A stretch of 64,000 bases of DNA from Streptomyces xanthophaeus (GTDB taxonomy: Bacteria; Actinomycetota; Actinomycetes; Streptomycetales; Streptomycetaceae). Under the pieces are notes generated by a model. That model searched no databases and had not been told where the DNA came from. It saw only the letters and a list, made by a program, of their open reading frames with translations. Below are positions 8,897 to 17,070 of this stretch, in pieces. Position numbers and translations under genes: made by a program. The stretch lies in assembly GCF_030440515.1 (NCBI RefSeq), contig NZ_CP076543.1, forward strand, positions 6,797,001-6,861,000, written 5' to 3'. The first letter of the stretch is position 1. Each line of letters opens with the position of its first letter.

Positions 8897-9045
8897 GCAC
8901 ACCACTGTGGCGCAGGGGTGTTGCGTGATCACGAACGATCTGTGACCGACTGGTTAAGTGTCCATCTGGCCGATTTCACCCAGTTTTCGGGGCCATTTCC
9001 GGATCGGAGGCCGGAGGGGCCGATGCTTCCGGGGGCTTCGGGGCG

Positions 9046-10614
9046 TCACTGGCCCACGCGCCCGGGCTGGAGCGTCCGGGTGAAGAGTACGTCCCCTCCC
9101 TGGCGGCGCAGGCGGACGGTGAGCTCCCCGCTGCCGCCGTCGATGTCGACCTCGCCGTAGTACGGAGGGTTCTCGGACGGTGACATGTTGGCGAAGGGGG
9201 CCGACTGTACGAAGGCCGTCTCCGGGCCGAAGGTGGCATCGAGCCGCCCGGCCGGGAAGCCGCCGGCACCGATCGGGCCGGACACGAACTCCCAGAACGG
9301 TGCGAAGTCGGTGAAGGCCGCCCGCTCGGGCGCGTAGTGGTTCGCGGCGGTGTAGTGGACGTCGGCCGTGACCCAGAGGGTGCCCGTGATGCGCTGGTGC
9401 TTGATGTGCCGCAGGAGTTCGGCGATCTGGAGCTCGCGGCCCAGCGGGGCGCCCGGGTCGCCCTGGGCCACGGCTTCGAAGTTCGCGGCCCCGTCGGGGA
9501 CGACGATGCCCAGGGGCATGTCGGCGGCGATGACCTTCCAGGTGGCGCGGGAGCGGGACAGCTCGCGCTTGACCCAGGCCAGCTGCTCGGGGCCGAGGAT
9601 GCCGATGGGGTCCTCGGTCTGGGTGCCGGGGGAGTTGGCGTTCCGGTAGGTGCGCATGTCGAGCACGAAGACGTCGAGCAGCGGGCCGTACCGCATCACC
9701 CGGTACATCCGGCCCTCGGCGCGGCCTCCGCGCAGGTCGGTGACGGGGAAGTACTCGCCGAAGGCCTGGCGGGCGCGGGCGGCGAGGGTGTCGGCCTCCT
9801 TGACGGTGTAGCGGGGGTCGTCGATGAGCTGGCCGGGGTACCAGTTGTTGCGCACTTCGTGGTCGTCCCACTGGGCGAGGACCGGGACCTGGGCGTTGAA
9901 GCCGAGCAGATTGCGATCGAGCAGGTTGTAGCGGAAGTTCCCGCGGAACTCGGCGAGCGTCTCGGCGACCTTCGCCTTCTCCTCGGTGGTGACGTTGCGC
10001 CAGAGGCTGCCGTCGCGCAGCGGCGCGGTGGCCTTGATCGGCCCGTCGGCGTAGATCGTGTCCCCGCTGAAGAGGAAGAAGTCGGGGTTGCGCAGCCGCA
10101 TCTCCTCGAAGACGCGGTAGCCGCCGAGATCGGGGTTGATGCCCCAGCCCTGGCCCGCTAGGTCCCCGGACCACAGGAACCGCACGTCGTGGCGGCGGGA
10201 GACGGGTGTGGTGCGGAAGGTGCCGTGGACCGGCGCGGAGCTGCGGCGGGGGTCGTCGGGGTCCGTCAGGACGACCCGGTAGTGGATCTGCCGGCCGGGC
10301 GGCAGGTCGCGCAGCACGGTGGTTCCGGTGAAATCGCTCGACGGGCCGAGCAGCGGGCCGCGGTGGCGGCGTACGGCGTAGCGGAACGCCTCGCTCGGGG
10401 AGGTCTCGACGTACATCCGCGCCAGGCGGTCGGAACGGGTCCACACGGTGGCCGAGTGGGCGGTGATCTCGCCGGACTGGACGCCCCAGAGCGCGCCCGG
10501 CCGGCCGGAGCGGGCGAAGGCGGGGACGGCGAGCGCCGGGGCGGCGATCAGCGCCGAGGACAGGGCGAGGGAACCGCCGATGAGGGACCGTCGGGTGTGC
10601 GGGATCGATGCCAT
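9046..10614 (-). CDS. phoD: Alkaline phosphatase D, Tat-exported
   Basis: A 522-aa PhoD-family phosphodiesterase/phosphomonoesterase that releases phosphate from extracellular esters and teichoic-acid-like polymers. A Tat signal (RRSLIGG near residue 9, then a hydrophobic stretch ending ALAVPAFA) predicts export of the folded metalloenzyme. The N-terminal PhoD domain is followed by the catalytic domain with FSGDTIYADG, AQWDDHEVRNNW and VTADVHYTAA metal-site motifs. Length is normal for the family. A two-unit PHO box lies 72-93 bp upstream of the start, so phosphate-starvation control by PhoP is expected. Confidence 0.94.
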   Translation of the reverse strand: MASIPHTRRSLIGGSLALSSALIAAPALAVPAFARSGRPGALWGVQSGEITAHSATVWTRSDRLARMYVETSPSEAFRYAVRRHRGPLLGPSSDFTGTTVLRDLPPGRQIHYRVVLTDPDDPRRSSAPVHGTFRTTPVSRRHDVRFLWSGDLAGQGWGINPDLGGYRVFEEMRLRNPDFFLFSGDTIYADGPIKATAPLRDGSLWRNVTTEEKAKVAETLAEFRGNFRYNLLDRNLLGFNAQVPVLAQWDDHEVRNNWYPGQLIDDPRYTVKEADTLAARARQAFGEYFPVTDLRGGRAEGRMYRVMRYGPLLDVFVLDMRTYRNANSPGTQTEDPIGILGPEQLAWVKRELSRSRATWKVIAADMPLGIVVPDGAANFEAVAQGDPGAPLGRELQIAELLRHIKHQRITGTLWVTADVHYTAANHYAPERAAFTDFAPFWEFVSGPIGAGGFPAGRLDATFGPETAFVQSAPFANMSPSENPPYYGEVDIDGGSGELTVRLRRQGGDVLFTRTLQPGRVGQ

Positions 10615-10685
10615 CGGTACGTCTCCTGGGGCCGGCGAGGACGGGTCGGACCAGCGTGCCGTCGCACACCGGCCCGGCCGCGTCG

Positions 10686-10707
10686 CCCACGCGAACCGCG
10701 GATGAAC
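10686..10707 (-). promoter_or_regulatory. PHO box (PhoP direct-repeat operator) of phoD
   Basis: Read on the minus strand, two adjacent 11-mers are GTTCATCCGCG (10707-10697) and GTTCGCGTGGG (10696-10686). The first matches the published Streptomyces direct-repeat-unit pattern G(G/T)TCAYYYR(G/C)G at all positions and the second at nine of eleven. The position upstream of a phosphatase gene agrees with PhoP activation. Confidence 0.8.
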
Positions 10708-10810
10708 AGCCGTCAGCCGCTCATTCGTTCATCTGTTCAGATGCTTGGCCGTTCCAGCCAACTCGGCCGAATCGGGCGGTCCGGTCCGGTCCGGTCTGCC
10801 TGTCTGTCCG

Positions 10811-10844
10811 CCCGACCGGCCCGGTCGCCCGACCGGCCCGGTCG
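10811..10844. terminator. Tandem pair of self-complementary 17-mers, probable terminator
   Basis: The 17-mer CCCGACCGGCCCGGTCG occurs twice back to back (10811-10827, 10828-10844), and each copy contains the inverted repeat CGACCGG-C-CCGGTCG. It lies in a CCGGTC-rich tract (about 10780-10890) downstream of the minus-strand hydrolase stop at 10899, so transcription termination is a reasonable role. The rest of the 10615-10898 gap holds the phoD promoter region. Confidence 0.55.
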
Positions 10845-10898
10845 CCTGGCCGGTCCGGTCAGCCCGGCCGGTCCGTCCGTCCGCCCGGTCCGGCCCTT

Positions 10899-11750
10899 TC
10901 AGGCGGCCACGAGCCGCACGCTGCGGGCCGTGTCCAGCACCACTCGGGACACGAGCGCCGGATCGTCGTTCATCGGGACGTGGCCGCAGCCCGGGAGCCG
11001 GACCAGCCGGGCGCCGGGGACGGTGTGCTTGGCGCGGATGCCCTGGCGGCGCAGGAGCAGCCGGTCGCGGGTGCCCCAGGCGATGGTGACCGGCATGCCG
11101 GGCACGTCGTCCGTGAACCGTACGGAGCCGCCTGCGGCCAGGGTGTCCTCGAAGCCGGTGGCATCGCGTAGGGCGAGGGTCTCGGCGACGACCGCCTCGG
11201 CCGGACGGCGGGAGGGGCGGGCGTAGATGGTGCCGGTGAGCGCGGCGCGGCCGGCGGCGGTGCGCGAGAGCCGTCGTACGGCGGGCAGAGGTAGCGCCTT
11301 GGCGCCGGCGCGCATTGCGAGGAGGGTGGCGAAGGCGTAGCGGCGCTCGGCCTCGGTCCAGAACCCGGCGGGGGAGAGGGCGGTGACGGAGCGGACGAGG
11401 TTGCTCCGGCCCATTTCGAGGGCGAGCAGACCGCCGAGCGAATTGCCCGCGACGTGCGGGCGCTCGACGCCGAGGGCCGCGCAGAGCGCCCCGAGGGCCG
11501 GAGCCACGGTTCCCAGGGAATACGGAACGCCCTTGGGCAGGGGCTCCGAGGCGCCGAAGCCGGGCAGGTCGACGGCGATCACGTCGTGTTCGGCGGCCAG
11601 GATGTCGATCACCGGGTGCCAGGCTTGGAGGTGATGGCCTATGCCGTGCAGCAGGAGGAGCGGTTCGCCGGAGCCTTTGCGCTCGTAGGCGACGGTGGTG
11701 GGGCGGGGGCCGAGCGGCGAATCGATCGTGAAGGAGACCGTGGCGGTCAT
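10899..11750 (-). CDS. Alpha/beta-fold hydrolase
   Basis: A 283-aa single-domain cytoplasmic hydrolase. The oxyanion region LLLLHGIGHHLQAWHPV is followed by the nucleophile elbow GNSLGG (Ser of GxSxG), with the acid and the catalytic His in the C-terminal third (GCGHVPMNDDP). Related proteins include esterases, haloperoxidase-like enzymes and C-C hydrolases, and sequence alone does not separate these. The start is the ATG at 11750. It is divergent from the GntR regulator gene, so co-control is possible, but no shared operator next to its start is evident. Confidence 0.85.
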   Translation of the reverse strand: MTATVSFTIDSPLGPRPTTVAYERKGSGEPLLLLHGIGHHLQAWHPVIDILAAEHDVIAVDLPGFGASEPLPKGVPYSLGTVAPALGALCAALGVERPHVAGNSLGGLLALEMGRSNLVRSVTALSPAGFWTEAERRYAFATLLAMRAGAKALPLPAVRRLSRTAAGRAALTGTIYARPSRRPAEAVVAETLALRDATGFEDTLAAGGSVRFTDDVPGMPVTIAWGTRDRLLLRRQGIRAKHTVPGARLVRLPGCGHVPMNDDPALVSRVVLDTARSVRLVAA

Positions 11751-11912
11751 GCTGCTCCTCGTCGGTTGGACGCGTGCGAGACAGGATGTCAGTAGTGCCT
11801 ACCGCCATGATTACCGTCCGGTAGCCCTTGACTACAAGCCTTCCGCGCCCACGAGAACATCCTATGAACGGCTTGATACGTATGCCCGTTCTGCCCGGCA
11901 AAGGTATGAGCA

Positions 11913-11947
11913 TTGGTCTTGACCAAGGGGGTGTGCCGTCCTATCGT
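11913..11947 (+). promoter_or_regulatory. Promoter of the GntR gene with DasR-type palindrome over the -35
   Basis: TTGGTC-TT-GACCAA (11913-11926) is a perfect inverted repeat. It closely resembles the DasR/GntR-HutC operator core TGGTCTAGACCA. It overlaps a -35 box TTGACC (11919-11924), which is 17 nt from a -10 TATCGT (11942-11947). Repression by blocking the -35 is implied. The adjacent GntR-family gene makes autoregulation likely, and DasR itself is an alternative binder. Confidence 0.7.
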
Positions 11948-12038
11948 CGCAGGGATAGTGCAGGAACCTTTAATAAACAAAGGCGCGGAACTGCCGCTGG
12001 AACACACGGCGAGTGCAGCGATGGCAGGAGGAGTCAGG

Positions 12039-12809
12039 GTGGGGACCACGCAGCTCGAAACGGCACCGGAGCCGAAGTACTGGCACCTCAAGACCGTCCT
12101 CAGCGAGGCGCTCGACCAGGACTTCGCCGTCGGCGAGGTGCTGCCCAACGAGCGTGAGCTCGCGGCCCGTTTCGGTGTCGCCCGCGCGACGCTGCGTCAG
12201 GCGCTGGAGCAGCTGGAGCTCGAAGGCCGGCTGCAGCGCCGCCGTGGCGTGGGTACCACCGTCGCCCCGCCGCGTGTCGGTGTCGCCGTGGGCAGCGCGC
12301 AGCACAGTTGGCCCGGCGAGAGCGTCGACGGCTGGGAGCCGGTCGACGCGGCGGAGACCCTGCCGACGGCCGCGGTGCTGAAACTCCTCGGTACCGGGGG
12401 CGCCTTCGCCGCCGACCAGCCGGTGCACACGGTGCGCCGGACCCGGGTCACCCACGGCCAGGCCGTCGCCGCCGAACTGCTCTACGTCCCCGCCGCATCG
12501 GTGCCCGGACTCCCCGCCATCGAGGCCCCGGCCGGACCGGCCCGCGCCCGCGCCGTCCTGCGCGAACTGCAGCGGCTGGTGCTCGACGGCCAGGACCGCT
12601 CGGTGGAGCTCGGCTCCGCCCGTGCCGACGACGCCAAGGAACTGGACCGGCTGCCCGGCGCCCCGGTGCTCCTGGTCACCACGCGCTACTTCACCACCGC
12701 GGGCACGGCGGCGGTCTCGGTGGCCACCTACCGCGCGGACACCTGCCGCCTCACCTTCGGCGACTCGGGCAACGTCGAGATCACCCACGAGCCGCGCGTC
12801 GCCTCCTGA
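12039..12809 (+). CDS. GntR-family (HutC/DasR-like) transcriptional regulator
   Basis: A 256-aa protein. The N-terminal winged helix (PNERELAARFGVARATLRQALEQLELEGRLQRRRGVGT) is followed by a shorter UTRA-like effector domain that has diverged (about residues 90-250). The GTG at 12039 is chosen because AGGAGGAG (12026-12033) is a strong ribosome-binding site 5 nt before it. A longer in-frame extension to 11913 would put the promoter inside the coding region. The UTRA-like region suggests a sugar-phosphate or similar effector, but this is not certain. It is convergent with a ROK regulator, also a sugar-sensing family. Confidence 0.85.
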   Translation: MGTTQLETAPEPKYWHLKTVLSEALDQDFAVGEVLPNERELAARFGVARATLRQALEQLELEGRLQRRRGVGTTVAPPRVGVAVGSAQHSWPGESVDGWEPVDAAETLPTAAVLKLLGTGGAFAADQPVHTVRRTRVTHGQAVAAELLYVPAASVPGLPAIEAPAGPARARAVLRELQRLVLDGQDRSVELGSARADDAKELDRLPGAPVLLVTTRYFTTAGTAAVSVATYRADTCRLTFGDSGNVEITHEPRVAS

Positions 12810-12854
12810 CGCGGCCCGGGGCGGCTCCGGTCCCCGATCCTTCCGAGCATGCGG

Positions 12855-12906
12855 ACGCGGCTACGGCCCGGCCCCAGCAGCTGCTGGGGCCGGGCCGTAG
12901 CCGCGT
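12855..12906. terminator. 52-nt perfect palindrome, bidirectional terminator
   Basis: The bases from 12855 to 12880 are exactly complementary to 12881-12906, giving a 26-bp arm with no spacer, centred on CAGCTG. It lies between the convergent GntR and ROK genes. A loopless palindrome of this length is unusual in a chromosome that also encodes SbcCD, which cuts such hairpins. Confidence 0.8.
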
Positions 12907-12928
12907 GTACGGGAGGGCGCGGGCGGGG

Positions 12929-14083
12929 TCAGCGGCGGGCCGTGACCGTCTTCTCCACCGCGAAGAGCTCCTCCTCCACGTGGTCCAGCGCGAGCCGGAG
13001 GGCGCCGGTCGCCACCGCGGCCTCGCCGAGCATGGACTGGGCCACCCTCGGCGGGCGCAGGCAGTAGCGCTCCAGCTCCTGGCGGAGGGGCTCCAGGACC
13101 CCGTCCAGACCGGCCGCCCAGCCGCCGACGACCACCAGCTCCGGATCCATCGCCAGGACCAGCGCCGCCACGTCGTGCACCAGCCGCTGCAGGAACCTTT
13201 CCACAGCGGCCACCGCCCGCTCGTCGCCCCGCTTGGCCATCGCGAAGACCTCGGCGACGGCAGCCTCGTCCAGCGGATGCAGCGGCTCACCGGTGGTCGA
13301 CAGCAACCGCTCGGGCGTGACCTCACGGCCCAGCAGGTGCAGGGCGCCGATCTCGCCGGCCGCCCCGCCGAAGCCCCGGTGCAGCCGACCGCCGATCAGC
13401 GAGCCGGCGCCGGGGCTGAGCCCGGCCATCACGAACACCATGTCGCCGGTGTCCCGCGCGGCGCCCTTCCAGTGCTCGGCGACCGCTGCCGCGTTGGCGT
13501 CGTTCTCGACCTGGACCGGGCAGCGGAAGGAGCGCCGCAGCCGTTCCCCGAGCGGCAGTCCGGTCCAGCCGGGCAGCGCGGTGCCGAGGCGGACCGTGCC
13601 GTCCGCCTCCACGATCCCGGGACTGCCGACACCTACCGCCCGCAGCGAGTCCCGTGGCACGCCGGCGCGGCGCAGCAGATCGGCGACGGCCGCCCGTACC
13701 CGCTCCAGCCGCTCATCGGCGGACGCCGTCTCCGCGACATCCTTGGTGCCGGCACCGATGACGCGGCCGTCCAGCCCGGACAGCAGCACCGCGATCCGGT
13801 GCGAGCCGATCTCGATGCCCAGCAGGTGCCCCGCCTCGGTCCGGAAGCGGAACCGCCTGGCCGGGCGGCCCTGCCGCCGCGCGCCCTCCTCCGCATCCGC
13901 CTCGACGACGAGCCCGGTTCCGATCAGCCCCTCCACGACACCCTCGACGGTCGGCCGGGAGAGTCCGGTCAGCCGTGTGAGGTCGGTGAGGGTCGGCGAT
14001 CCGGCCGTCCGCAGTGCGCGCAGCACCACGGCGGAATTGATCCGCCGGAGCAGAGAGGGGTCCCCGCCGGTCAGCTGCCCCAA
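12929..14083 (-). CDS. ROK-family transcriptional regulator
   Basis: A 384-aa protein. An N-terminal MarR-like winged helix (about residues 12-70, with TDLTRLTGLSRPTVEGVVEGL) is fused to a ROK domain. The ROK part shows the ATP/sugar-kinase-like start LLGIEIGSHRIAVLLSGLDG and GAAGEIGALHL. The usual ROK cysteine zinc motif (CxCGxxGCxE) is replaced by non-cysteine residues, so it is unlikely to be an active sugar kinase. Its role is probably repression of carbohydrate genes in response to a sugar. The target is not obvious nearby. Confidence 0.88.
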   Translation of the reverse strand: MGQLTGGDPSLLRRINSAVVLRALRTAGSPTLTDLTRLTGLSRPTVEGVVEGLIGTGLVVEADAEEGARRQGRPARRFRFRTEAGHLLGIEIGSHRIAVLLSGLDGRVIGAGTKDVAETASADERLERVRAAVADLLRRAGVPRDSLRAVGVGSPGIVEADGTVRLGTALPGWTGLPLGERLRRSFRCPVQVENDANAAAVAEHWKGAARDTGDMVFVMAGLSPGAGSLIGGRLHRGFGGAAGEIGALHLLGREVTPERLLSTTGEPLHPLDEAAVAEVFAMAKRGDERAVAAVERFLQRLVHDVAALVLAMDPELVVVGGWAAGLDGVLEPLRQELERYCLRPPRVAQSMLGEAAVATGALRLALDHVEEELFAVEKTVTARR

Positions 14084-14183
14084 CGTGTGTCCTCCCAGGT
14101 AGCGAGCTTGTCAGCCGGATCGTACTGCCCGCCCGGTGAGTCGGCGAGAAGCAGCCCCCCATCGGCCGGAAGCAGACCTTCCC

Positions 14184-14834
14184 TCATGCGGGGGAGACGA
14201 ACCCCGACTCGTACGCCGTGATCACCGCCTGCGTCCGGTCCCGCGCCCCCAGCTTCGCCAGGATCGCGCTGACGTGGGACTTGACCGTCTCCGTGCCGAT
14301 GATCAGCTCGGCGGCGATCTCCACGTTGGTGAGCCCCCGCGCCATCAGCCGCAGGACCGCCTCCTCCCGCTCGGTCAGGGCGGCCCGCGCCAGCGCCGCC
14401 CGGGCCTGCCGGTTCCCGTACTCCGCGGCCAGGGCCCGCACGGCCGCCGGGAAGAGCAGCGTCTCGCCCTCCGCCACCAGCCGTACCGCGTGCACGATCT
14501 CCGAAGGCCGGGCCCGCTTCAGCAGGAACCCGTCCGCTCCCGCCCGCAGCGCCTGGTAGACGTACTCGTCGTTCTCGAAGGTGGTCACCACGAGGATCTT
14601 CGGCGGGGAATCCACCGTCCGCAGCACCGCACGGGTCGCCTCGATCCCGTCGAGGAGCGGCATCCGCACATCCATCGCCACCACATCCGGCCGCAACTGC
14701 CGGACCAGCGGGATCACGGAGGCCCCGTCGGCCGCCTCACCCACCACCTCGATGTCGGGCTGGGCATCCAGCACGGCGCGCAGACCCGCACGCACCAGGG
14801 GTTCGTCGTCGACGAGCAGTACGGTAACCGGCAT
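14184..14834 (-). CDS. LuxR/NarL-type two-component response regulator
   Basis: A 216-aa protein with a receiver domain (residues 1-120: acidic pocket D9-D10, phospho-acceptor D55 in VVAMDVRMP, Lys in FLLKRARP) and a C-terminal LuxR helix-turn-helix (about 147-195, LTEREEAVLRLMARGLTNVEIA). It is encoded 4 nt downstream of the histidine kinase gene in the same operon. The palindrome upstream of the operon is its probable target, which would control the divergent ABC exporter. Confidence 0.92.
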   Translation of the reverse strand: MPVTVLLVDDEPLVRAGLRAVLDAQPDIEVVGEAADGASVIPLVRQLRPDVVAMDVRMPLLDGIEATRAVLRTVDSPPKILVVTTFENDEYVYQALRAGADGFLLKRARPSEIVHAVRLVAEGETLLFPAAVRALAAEYGNRQARAALARAALTEREEAVLRLMARGLTNVEIAAELIIGTETVKSHVSAILAKLGARDRTQAVITAYESGFVSPA

Positions 14835-14838
14835 CCGG

Positions 14839-16014
14839 TCAGCGTATTCGCTCCAGCGGCAGCCGGGCGCGCACTCTCCAACCGCCCTCGTACAGCCCGG
14901 TTTCGGCCTCTCCGCCGAGCAGTGCGGCCCGCTCCCGGATCCCGCGCAGGCCGCTGCCGCCGCCGACCGTGACCCCGGGGCGTTCCGGCAGCGGGTTCGT
15001 CACCTCCAGGTCCAGCCGGCCCGCGGCCATCTCCACCCGAATGCGCACCGGCACCGGGCCGCAATGACGCAGTACGTTGGTCAGCGCCTCCTGCAGGATC
15101 CGGTAACCCTCCCGGGTGACCGGTTCCGGCAACTTCTCCAGCGGCCCCGTCAGTTGCGCGTCCACCGCGGAGCCGGAGGCCCGGGCCGACTCCAGGAGCC
15201 GGTCGGCCTCCGCCAGCGTCGGCCACTGCGACGGCGGCCGTCCCGACTCCCGCAGCACCCCCAGCACCCGTTCCAGATCCTCCAGCGCGGCCCGGCCCGT
15301 CTCCTCGATCGCGCACAGGGCCCGGTCGGTGAAGGCGGGATCACCCGCGGCGCGCGCCGCACCCGCCTGCACGACGGCCACGGTGAGCGCGTGCCCGATG
15401 GAGTCGTGCAGTTCCCGCGCGATGCGGGTGCGCTCCAGCAGCTGCTCCGTGCGTGCCTCCAGTGCGGTCAGCCGTTCGGCGGCGGACGGGCTGAGCAGGC
15501 GGGAGGCGGCTGCGGTGATCAACTCGCCGAGCACGGCCACGATGGCGATGAGGACGACCAACGGCACGGGCACGAGCAGCGCGGCGGCCCAGCGCCCGGG
15601 CACGAACGGCAGGAAGTCGTCCGGACCCAGAGGGTGCCCGATGGCTATCGCGACGAGCTCCACGGCCATCGCCGACAGCCAGACCGTGGCGCCGAACGCA
15701 CCTACCGCGACGACCATCCGGGTCTCCAGCCACAGCACGGTCCGCCAGCGGTCCCCCCAGTGGGCCGACGGAGCGAGGCTTATCGCGCTGTCGGAGGAGC
15801 CGCGGTCGTACGGTGCGAGCAGGAACTGCGCCTGAAGGCCTTCCGCCAGTCGCACCCAGGGCACCAGCCCGAACGGCAGGACGAGCAGCAGCGGCACCCA
15901 GGGCCACCGGGGCATGACGAACATCCATACCGCCAGCAGGAGCAGCGGCACGCACAGGTGCAACCAGCGTGAATAGGTCACCGGTTGGAACGGGGCGCGC
16001 AGCAGTCGGTTCAT
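14839..16014 (-). CDS. Two-component sensor histidine kinase
   Basis: A 391-aa membrane kinase of the NarX/DesK class. About four hydrophobic segments occupy residues 15-165, followed by a HisKA_3 dimerisation helix with the phospho-accepting H203 (ARELHDSIGHAL). The HATPase domain follows (N box REGYRILQEALTNVLRHCG; G box GGGSGLRGIRERAALLGG). With no large extracellular sensor domain it is of the intramembrane-sensing type, often paired with ABC exporters that respond to cell-envelope stress or peptide antibiotics. That role is inference from the neighbouring transporter. Confidence 0.92.
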   Translation of the reverse strand: MNRLLRAPFQPVTYSRWLHLCVPLLLLAVWMFVMPRWPWVPLLLVLPFGLVPWVRLAEGLQAQFLLAPYDRGSSDSAISLAPSAHWGDRWRTVLWLETRMVVAVGAFGATVWLSAMAVELVAIAIGHPLGPDDFLPFVPGRWAAALLVPVPLVVLIAIVAVLGELITAAASRLLSPSAAERLTALEARTEQLLERTRIARELHDSIGHALTVAVVQAGAARAAGDPAFTDRALCAIEETGRAALEDLERVLGVLRESGRPPSQWPTLAEADRLLESARASGSAVDAQLTGPLEKLPEPVTREGYRILQEALTNVLRHCGPVPVRIRVEMAAGRLDLEVTNPLPERPGVTVGGGSGLRGIRERAALLGGEAETGLYEGGWRVRARLPLERIR

Positions 16015-16043
16015 GACTCCATGGTGGCAGCGCCCTGTTCACG

Positions 16044-16071
16044 GGCGTCTCCCCCACGTGGGGGAGACGCC
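16044..16071. promoter_or_regulatory. 28-nt perfect palindrome between kinase operon and ABC operon
   Basis: GGCGTCTCCCCCAC (16044-16057) is followed directly by its reverse complement GTGGGGGAGACGCC (16058-16071). It lies 30 bp from the kinase start and 51 bp from the ABC transporter start. A second GGGGGAG run occurs at about 16081-16089. This is the likely binding site of the adjacent LuxR-type response regulator, controlling both directions. Confidence 0.7.
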
Positions 16072-16122
16072 ACCCTCGCATGGGGGAGGGGAGGGGGTGG
16101 GGCCGGCGGCGAGTCTTGAGCC

Positions 16123-17034
16123 ATGAACAGCATCGAGATCCGAGAACTCACCAAGCGATACGGCACCCACCGTGCGGTGGACGGCCTCACCTTCGATGTC
16201 CTGCCGGGGCGGGTCACGGGATTCCTGGGCCCCAACGGCGCGGGGAAGTCCACCACGATGCGCCTGCTCCTGGGCCTGGACCGGCCCACATCCGGCACGG
16301 CCACGATCGGCGGCCTGCCCTACCTGGACCTGACGGACCCGCTGCACCGGGTGGGGGCGCTCCTCGACGCCCAGGCGGCCCACGGCGGCCGCACCGCCCA
16401 CGACCACCTCCGCCTGCTCGCCGCGGCCGGCCGGATGCCGGCGCGCCGGGTGGACGAGGTACTGGAGCAGACCGGCATAGCCTCCGTCGCGAAGCGGCGG
16501 ATCAAGTCCTTCTCGCTCGGTATGCGCCAGCGCCTCGGTATCGCCGCCGCTCTCATCGGCGACCCCGGAGTTCTCCTGCTGGACGAGCCCACCAACGGTC
16601 TCGACCCCGAGGGCATCATCTGGATCCGCGAGCTGATGCGCTCCCTCGCCGCCGAAGGACGCGCCGTCCTGGTCTCCAGCCATCTGATGTCGGAGACGTC
16701 GGCGCTGGCCGACCACCTGGTCGTGCTCGGCAAGGGCAAGCTCCTGGCCGACACCCCGTTGGAGGCGTTCATCGACGCCCGCAGCACCCCGAGAGCGCGC
16801 CTGCGGACCTCCGACCCGGGCCGGCTGCGGGCCGCACTGGCCCGGGACGGCTTCGAGCTGGAGGCCGCGGGCGACGGGCGGTGGAGCGTCGAAGGCATAC
16901 GGGCCGAGCAGCTCGGTGGCCTGGCCGCCCGTGAGGGGGTGCCCCTGCTGGAACTGGCCGACGAGCGCGCCTCGCTGGAGCAGGCCTACCTCGATCTCAC
17001 CGCCGATCACGCGCAGTTCAGCGCGGCCCGCTGA
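16123..17034 (+). CDS. ABC exporter, ATP-binding protein
   Basis: A 303-aa DrrA/CcmA-class ATPase. The motifs are Walker A GPNGAGKSTT (residues about 36-45), the signature region FSLGMRQRLG, Walker B VLLLDEPTNGLDPEG, and the switch His in LVSSHLMSE. The C-terminal 80 residues are the family extension. It pairs with the downstream permease (36 nt gap). The context of a LuxR-type two-component system is typical of exporters that detoxify an envelope-active compound. Confidence 0.93.
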   Translation: MNSIEIRELTKRYGTHRAVDGLTFDVLPGRVTGFLGPNGAGKSTTMRLLLGLDRPTSGTATIGGLPYLDLTDPLHRVGALLDAQAAHGGRTAHDHLRLLAAAGRMPARRVDEVLEQTGIASVAKRRIKSFSLGMRQRLGIAAALIGDPGVLLLDEPTNGLDPEGIIWIRELMRSLAAEGRAVLVSSHLMSETSALADHLVVLGKGKLLADTPLEAFIDARSTPRARLRTSDPGRLRAALARDGFELEAAGDGRWSVEGIRAEQLGGLAAREGVPLLELADERASLEQAYLDLTADHAQFSAAR

Positions 17035-17070
17035 CCGTCCACCCGCTCCCGTACCTCAGGAGGCTTCGCC

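Noticed and set aside
11913..12038. N-terminal extension of the GntR regulator
   Set aside because: The region holds the promoter and operator, and the GTG at 12039 has a strong ribosome-binding site.
12929..14083. Functional ROK sugar kinase
   Set aside because: It has an N-terminal winged helix and lacks the Cys zinc motif, so a transcription regulator is the better reading.
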